From NCBI GenBank assembly GCA_029266495.1, contig JAQSWS010000011.1:1-64000 (forward strand): a stretch of DNA of 64,000 bases. The letters run 5' to 3'. The notes below the pieces were generated by a model that had not been told where the DNA came from, did no database searches, and saw only the letters and a list, made by a program, of their open reading frames with translations. The translations under genes were made by a program, and so were the position numbers. Position 1 is the first letter of the stretch. Every line of letters begins with the position of its first letter. This document shows positions 60,010-64,000 of the stretch, in pieces. The stretch comes from Rariglobus sp. GTDB taxonomy: Bacteria > Verrucomicrobiota > Verrucomicrobiia > Opitutales > Opitutaceae.

Positions 60010-60603
60010 ATGAGCACCACCATCACCGCCCAACAAGTCAATGACCTGCGCTCCCAGACGGGCGCCGGCCTCATGGACTGCAAGCGCGCGCTTGTTGAGA
60101 CCAACGGCAACGTCGAGGAAGCCATCACCATCCTTCGCAAGAAGGGTGCCGCTTCGGCCGCGAAGCGCGCCGATCGCGAAGCCAAGGAAGGCCTCATCGA
60201 GAGCTACATCCATGTCGGAGGCAAAGTCGGCGTCCTCATCGAGGTCAACTGCGAGACCGACTTCGTCGCCCGTAACGACGACTTCAAGGCCCTCGTGCGC
60301 AACCTCGGCATGCATATCGCCGCCGCCAATCCGCTCTACGTGACGCGTGACCAGGTTCCCGAGGCCGACCTCGCCGCCGAGCGCGACATCGCCGCCGCCC
60401 AAGTGGCCGGCAAGCCGCCCGCCGCCGTGCAGAAGATCGTCGAAGGCAAGATGGAGAAGTTCTACTCCACCATCGTCCTCCTCGATCAGCCCTACGTCAA
60501 AGAGCCCGAGAAATCCATCAAGGAGATCCTCACCGAGGCCATCGCCAAGACCGGCGAAAACATCCAGGTCCGTCGCTTCGTTCGCTACCAGCTCGGTTCG
60601 TAA
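60010..60603 (+). CDS. tsf: Elongation factor Ts
   Basis: 197 residues, the short form known from several bacterial groups, with one half of the dimerisation region reduced. N-terminal UBA-like domain (QQVNDLRSQTGAGLMDCKRA), then the EF-Tu contact motif CETDFVARN near 80 and a C-terminal helical part. It recycles EF-Tu by exchanging GDP for GTP. It lies 20 bp after rpsB, and a strong terminator follows 28 bp after its stop. Confidence 0.97.
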   Translation: MSTTITAQQVNDLRSQTGAGLMDCKRALVETNGNVEEAITILRKKGAASAAKRADREAKEGLIESYIHVGGKVGVLIEVNCETDFVARNDDFKALVRNLGMHIAAANPLYVTRDQVPEADLAAERDIAAAQVAGKPPAAVQKIVEGKMEKFYSTIVLLDQPYVKEPEKSIKEILTEAIAKTGENIQVRRFVRYQLGS

Positions 60604-60631
60604 TACCCCGCGCTGCGTCGCTTCTTACTCC

Positions 60632-60665
60632 AAGGCACGCCGGTTTTCCGGCGTGCCTTTTTTTG
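60632..60665 (+). terminator. Intrinsic terminator of the rpsB-tsf operon
   Basis: A 12-bp stem (AAGGCACGCCGG, 60632-60643; CCGGCGTGCCTT, 60648-60659) with loop TTTT is followed by a T run (TTTTTTTG). A strong rho-independent terminator. Confidence 0.95.
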
Positions 60666-60703
60666 TTTTCCACCCGCAGAGTTCATCCCACTCGCGCACT
60701 CCC

Positions 60704-61111
60704 ATGAACGTCACCAAAGGCCAGATCGTCGTCCGCGGGCTCACCCACGGCTGCCCCAATTGCGGCGCCAAAAAACTCTTCAAGGAGGGCTCCTTGTTTG
60801 AGCTGAATCCCGAGTGCCCCGAATGCGGCCTCAAGATCGAGCGCGACGAGGGCTTCTTCCTCGGATCCATGTCTCTCAACTACGGCGTGACGATTCTCGG
60901 GTTCCTCGTGCCCGTGCTCATCCTTTATCTCATGGGCATCCTGTCAGGCCTGACCGCCGCCATCCTCGCCGGCGCGGGGGCGATCGGCTTTCCCATCCTG
61001 TTTTATCGTTCATCGCGCAGCTGGTGGCTGATGAGCTATTATTTTTTCCTGCCGCACCACCTGCCGGCCAACCGGGGTGAACTCACGCCCGGACAGGACG
61101 AAAATATCTAG
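60704..61111 (+). CDS. DUF983 membrane protein
   Basis: 135 residues from the ATG at 60704; the same frame is open from 60347 but that is shadow of tsf. The N-terminus has a zinc-ribbon-like pair CPNCGAKKLF and CPECGLKIE, followed by GFFLGSMSLNYG and two membrane helices (ILGFLVPVLILYLMGILSG; AILAGAGAIGFPILFY). This is the DUF983 pattern; function unknown. It stands alone between the tsf terminator and the tRNA-Ser gene. Confidence 0.88.
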   Translation: MNVTKGQIVVRGLTHGCPNCGAKKLFKEGSLFELNPECPECGLKIERDEGFFLGSMSLNYGVTILGFLVPVLILYLMGILSGLTAAILAGAGAIGFPILFYRSSRSWWLMSYYFFLPHHLPANRGELTPGQDENI

Positions 61112-61205
61112 CGCGTTCGCCTGTAGAACCGCTCGCACGACGAACCGGCAACTTTCGGCTTCCGTTTTGACGGCGTGGTTCTACGTTCGCCCCTCCACGA
61201 CAGCC

Positions 61206-61295
61206 GGAGAGGTGGCAGAGTGGTCGATCGCGTCTGACTCGAAATCAGATGAACCTGCAAGGGTTCCGGGGGTTCGAATCCCCCCCTCTCCGCCA
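61206..61295 (+). tRNA. tRNA-Ser (CGA)
   Basis: 90 nt with an encoded CCA (61293-61295). Acceptor arms GGAGAGG and CCTCTCC, discriminator G, anticodon loop CTCGAAA (anticodon CGA), a long variable arm (GAACCTGCAAGGGTTC) as in class II tRNAs, and T arm GGGGG-TTCGAAT-CCCCC. It reads UCG serine codons. Confidence 0.97.
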
Positions 61296-61377
61296 GCTTT
61301 CGGTTTGGCGCGGAGATTCGCCTGATATGGCCTCAAAGAGCACCGGCCTAGAGAAACAAACATAGCCGGCCGGACAC

Positions 61378-61405
61378 AAAAAAGGCGCGGCGTTAAAGCC
61401 GCGCC
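61378..61405 (-). terminator. Intrinsic terminator of the PRC/BON gene
   Basis: On the minus strand GGCGCGGC pairs with GCCGCGCC (plus-strand 61384-61391 and 61398-61405) with a 6-base loop, followed by TTTTTT. It lies about 30 bp after the stop codon. Confidence 0.9.
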
Positions 61406-61436
61406 CTTGGATATTTGCCTGAGATTTCCGGACCGA

Positions 61437-62711
61437 TTATTCGTCGGTGCCTGCCACGCTGATCTGGTTGTCAATGTTCCAGCCTGGCGCAGCCCGCTCG
61501 GCACGGTCTTCGATTTTGTCCTTCGCGTCCTCGGTCTGGACGGTGCCGCGGAGGATCACCTTGTTGCCGTCCGCATCGACCCTGATGTTACTCTGACCCG
61601 CAGCGAGGGAGGAGTCGCCTTGGATTGCCCGGCGAATGTCGGCCACCGGCGGGGTGCCCTGCTGGCCGGAGTAACGGGCGGAGTCGTTCCGCCGGCCGTC
61701 CTGCCAGATGTAGAGCGAATTCGACTGGCCCGGCTGAGCCGACGCCCACGCATTGCGTTCAGACATCTGGGCGGACGAAAAATCCGCGCGCGTAAGAGTG
61801 GAGCCCAGCGCACTTCCTTCCATCACCGCGAACTTGTTGAGCGGAACGACGTATTTCTGATCCGATCCGGCGAAATCGTTGTCGGGATCAAACAACACCG
61901 CAGCGGAGCCACTCTGGAGCTGAAGGATAACATCCTCGATCGTGCCAATGTTCTGGCTGCTGGTGCGGATGTTTTTTCCGATCAGGTCGCTCGCCAGCGC
62001 CAATAGCTGACCCTGACGGGTCGACGTCTGTTGCTGGACGGTGGTGCCCGCCTGGTTTCCCTGGTTGCGAACCGGATTGTTTATCGACGCGGTCTGGCCG
62101 GATGAACGCCAGGTCTGGCCGTAGTAGTCAAAGGTGGCCCGGCCTTCCTGATCCATTTGGAGGCTCGAGAGCCGGTCCTTTTTGAAACGCGGCGCCTGGG
62201 CCCATCGTGAGGATTCAATGTCGAGCGTCAGGCTTTCCTTGTTCCCGGACGTGTCATGGTTGAGCGCCTGCACCGGAACCGCGTGCAACGTCTCGCCGAT
62301 GCCGGCGACGCCGCCGGAACCGACCACGGCGTAAACCACCTGGCCTGAATTGGTATCAATGACAAAGTCCTTGATCCGGCCGAGTGATTCACCACTCCGG
62401 TTTCTGACGTTCATGCCGGTGAGTTCGTTGGCACTGCCCCGGTGCAGTTGATCCGACATGTTGCGGCTGGTGTCGCCATAGACCACCGTGGTGGAGGTGT
62501 TCGACGTTCCTGCGGCAACGCTGTCGGAATTATGACCGGGCCTTTGCTGATTGAGCCGATCCTCCGCACGGGCATCGCGATCGGTCTCGCCTGGAACCGT
62601 GGTGGTTGTCTGGTCCATGGACCGATCAGCGTCGGCCTGGAGCGCCGGGCCGAACCCGGCGAGTAGCGCGGCCAATGCCGCGACTCTGATTTGATTGGAA
62701 TTGAGCTTCAT
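61437..62711 (-). CDS. Secreted protein with two PRC-barrel-like regions and a BON domain
   Basis: 424 residues from the ATG at 62711, which has AAGGA at SD distance and opens a signal peptide (VAALAALLAGFGPALQA, to about 26); longer readings to 62831 lack both. A first PRC-barrel lies at about 95-165 (LTGMNVRNRSGESLGRIKDF), a second at about 240-310 (LIGKNIRTSSQNIGTIEDVI), and a C-terminal BON domain at about 355-420 (NIRVDADGNKVILRGTVQTE). Such proteins are periplasmic and are often linked with envelope or osmotic stress. It has its own terminator and no operon partner. Confidence 0.88.
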   Translation of the reverse strand: MKLNSNQIRVAALAALLAGFGPALQADADRSMDQTTTTVPGETDRDARAEDRLNQQRPGHNSDSVAAGTSNTSTTVVYGDTSRNMSDQLHRGSANELTGMNVRNRSGESLGRIKDFVIDTNSGQVVYAVVGSGGVAGIGETLHAVPVQALNHDTSGNKESLTLDIESSRWAQAPRFKKDRLSSLQMDQEGRATFDYYGQTWRSSGQTASINNPVRNQGNQAGTTVQQQTSTRQGQLLALASDLIGKNIRTSSQNIGTIEDVILQLQSGSAAVLFDPDNDFAGSDQKYVVPLNKFAVMEGSALGSTLTRADFSSAQMSERNAWASAQPGQSNSLYIWQDGRRNDSARYSGQQGTPPVADIRRAIQGDSSLAAGQSNIRVDADGNKVILRGTVQTEDAKDKIEDRAERAAPGWNIDNQISVAGTDE

Positions 62712-63154
62712 GGGTTTTTCCTTCGTTTGCCGGCGCCGGATTCGTGGACGATCCCGATGCCGAGGGTTTGTTACCTCCGGAAGACCGCCGGGACTGGAAT
62801 TCGCCGGGCTTCGCGGAGTGACTATCGCCATCTACAATAACTCCGGGGGCTGTCGTTCGCCATCGGGGCATGTTCGCGGCGCCCGGTGGTCAAACAGGGC
62901 AACCCGGCATGGTGAGAGGTGCGTGGGCGGGTGTGCCGATGGCGGCGTGGGCAAACTCCCCATGGCTCAACCCACCCTTGGAAGGTAGGGGCAAAAGCTC
63001 ATCGGCACGGGCCAATCCCTGCCCTCCCGCCCGGTCGGAACCCTCACGGGCCATCCTCCGGTTCGATGCATGGGACGACGCCCCCTGCACGAAGAGGGCC
63101 ATTCTGTGCCACTCTGCACCGAACGGCTGCGGCGTCTGGTTTACTTTACCTACC
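62712..63154. other. Intergenic region, nothing recognised
   Basis: 443 bp between the divergent PRC/BON and glycosyltransferase genes. Short open frames exist on both strands but have no signal peptide, motif or plausible start context. I see no tRNA, repeat copy or terminator. It must hold the promoters of both flanking genes, which I cannot place with confidence. Confidence 0.6.
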
Positions 63155-64000
63155 GTGAAACTGGTTATCTTTGGACTCACCGTCAGTTCCTCCTGGGGCA
63201 ATGGTCATGCGACCTTGTGGCGGGGCTTGTGCCGCGCACTCGAACACAAGGGCCACAACGTGGTTTTCTTCGAACGTGATGTGCCGTTCTACCGTGCCGA
63301 CCGCGATCTCACCGCGCCGACTTGGGGAGAGCTTCAACTCTTCACCCGTTGGGAGGACATTCTGCCCGTCGCGCGAACGCACCTCGCCGACGCCGACGTG
63401 GCAATCGTCACCTCCTATTGTCCGGATGCGCTTGAGGCCGCCGGCATCATCGCCGACGCGGACGTGCCGCTTCGCGTCTTCTACGATCTCGACACTCCCG
63501 TCACCCTCGAACGCGTGCGGGCAGGCGAGCCGGTCGACTACATCGGACCTCAAGGTCTGGCGGATTACGACCTGGTGCTCAGCTATACCGGCGGGCGGGC
63601 CTTGGAAGAATTACAAACGCTGCTCGGCGCCCGGCGCGTGGCTCCGCTGTATGGATTCGTTGACCCGGCGGCCCATTTCCCGGTCGCGGCCGACCCGGGC
63701 TGGCGGGCCGATCTTTCCTATCTTGGAACATTTGCGGAGGACCGGCAGGCAACCTTGGAAGAGCTTTTCATCGAACCGGCCCGACAATTGCCAGACCGGC
63801 GTTTCCTCATGGGCGGAGCTCAATATCCGGATGACTTCCCGTGGACATCCAACGTGTTTTTTGTGCGACATGTGGCACCGCCACGGCACCCGGCATTCTT
63901 TTGTTCGTCGCGCCTGACCCTCAACATCACCCGCCGCGCGATGCGTGCGAGCGGTTACTGCCCCTCGGGACGACTGTTTGAAGCGGCGGCCTGCGGTGCG
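63155..64000 (+). CDS. CgeB-like glycosyltransferase, N-terminal part (3' end outside window)
   Basis: The frame is open from a GTG at 63155 to the end of the window (282 codons). The start MKLVIFGLTVSSSWGNGHAT fits the CgeB/GT-B type, with the Rossmann strand followed by GHATLWRGL and HNVVFFERDVPFYR. Later blocks: VAIVTSYCPDA, RVFYDLDTPVTL, YDLVLSYTGG, LSYLGTFAEDRQ, and near the end LNITRRAMRASGYCPSGRLFEAAACGA, the typical donor-binding segment with the Glu of the GT-B fold. It probably transfers a sugar to an envelope glycan. No SD is visible before the GTG. Confidence 0.85.
   Translation, partial: MKLVIFGLTVSSSWGNGHATLWRGLCRALEHKGHNVVFFERDVPFYRADRDLTAPTWGELQLFTRWEDILPVARTHLADADVAIVTSYCPDALEAAGIIADADVPLRVFYDLDTPVTLERVRAGEPVDYIGPQGLADYDLVLSYTGGRALEELQTLLGARRVAPLYGFVDPAAHFPVAADPGWRADLSYLGTFAEDRQATLEELFIEPARQLPDRRFLMGGAQYPDDFPWTSNVFFVRHVAPPRHPAFFCSSRLTLNITRRAMRASGYCPSGRLFEAAACGA

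Noticed and set aside
62695-62988. Small plus-strand open frame upstream of the PRC/BON gene
   Set aside because: It starts inside the opposite gene, has no recognisable motif and an Arg/Gly-rich composition typical of chance frames.

Overview
ORGANISM. GC-rich bacterial chromosome with dense genes, strongly C/G-ending codons and many start-stop overlaps. A Verru_Chthon-cassette-A type giant protein, a PEP-CTERM surface protein with autotransporter-type beta-strand repeats, several AraC regulators beside glycoside hydrolases (GHs), and a MoxR/DUF58/BatA-type operon together point to Verrucomicrobiota, most likely an Opitutaceae-like lineage. This is inferred from gene content only.

LAYOUT. 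(1) 1-7773: the end of a secreted GH, then a tightly coupled set: sialate-O-acetylesterase-type esterase, a 1294-aa multidomain GH with C-terminal CBM9, and an alpha/beta-hydrolase esterase. (2) 7808-10166: paired REP-like hairpins, a LacI regulator and an AraC regulator (minus strand). (3) 10167-13936: a membrane-anchored VWA protein facing a secreted GH with two golvesin-type modules. (4) 14195-24895: cytoplasmic GH2 beta-galactosidase, a paralogue of the 1294-aa GH, an FAD oxidoreductase and a GH50-like beta-agarase. (5) 24945-28393: a second AraC closely similar to the first, a PEP-CTERM protein and an SGNH hydrolase. (6) 28455-44395: Verru_Chthon cassette protein A followed by a long run of envelope genes (MoxR ATPase, DUF58, two large VWA membrane proteins, a DUF4175-like protein, an Ala-rich coiled-coil protein, a PA14-like protein). 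(7) 44594-47420: second VWA protein behind a second small GH. (8) 47587-53728: third AraC, a GH42-like protein and a GH38 alpha-mannosidase. (9) 53921-58648: dehydrogenase, Gfo/Idh/MocA oxidoreductase, FAD oxidoreductase and a fourth AraC, with less GC-biased codons. (10) 58800-64000: housekeeping: tRNA-Met, rpsB (frameshifted as given), tsf, DUF983, tRNA-Ser, a PRC/BON protein and a CgeB-like glycosyltransferase running off the end.

HOW IT WORKS TOGETHER. Secreted GHs and esterases would depolymerise and deacylate a decorated, galactose- and probably mannose-containing polysaccharide outside the cytoplasm. Cytoplasmic GH2 and GH38 (no signal peptides) would finish the oligosaccharides, and oxidoreductases would handle unusual sugars or sugar acids. 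No transporter is visible anywhere in the 64 kb. Control would come from four AraC and one LacI regulators.

MAIN LEADS. A conserved two-block motif (GTAAGTTTTT, ten bases, then a GCAA...CCTTTCCG...TTG block) occurs in three promoter regions, two of them beside the two AraC paralogues. A VWA-plus-GH pair is duplicated, and the VWA proteins are nearly identical over their first 170 residues. rpsB carries a frameshift. A terminator and an RBS-proximal hairpin lie between moxR and the DUF58 gene. A 26-bp REP-like family is present, and one copy supplies a gene's stop codon.
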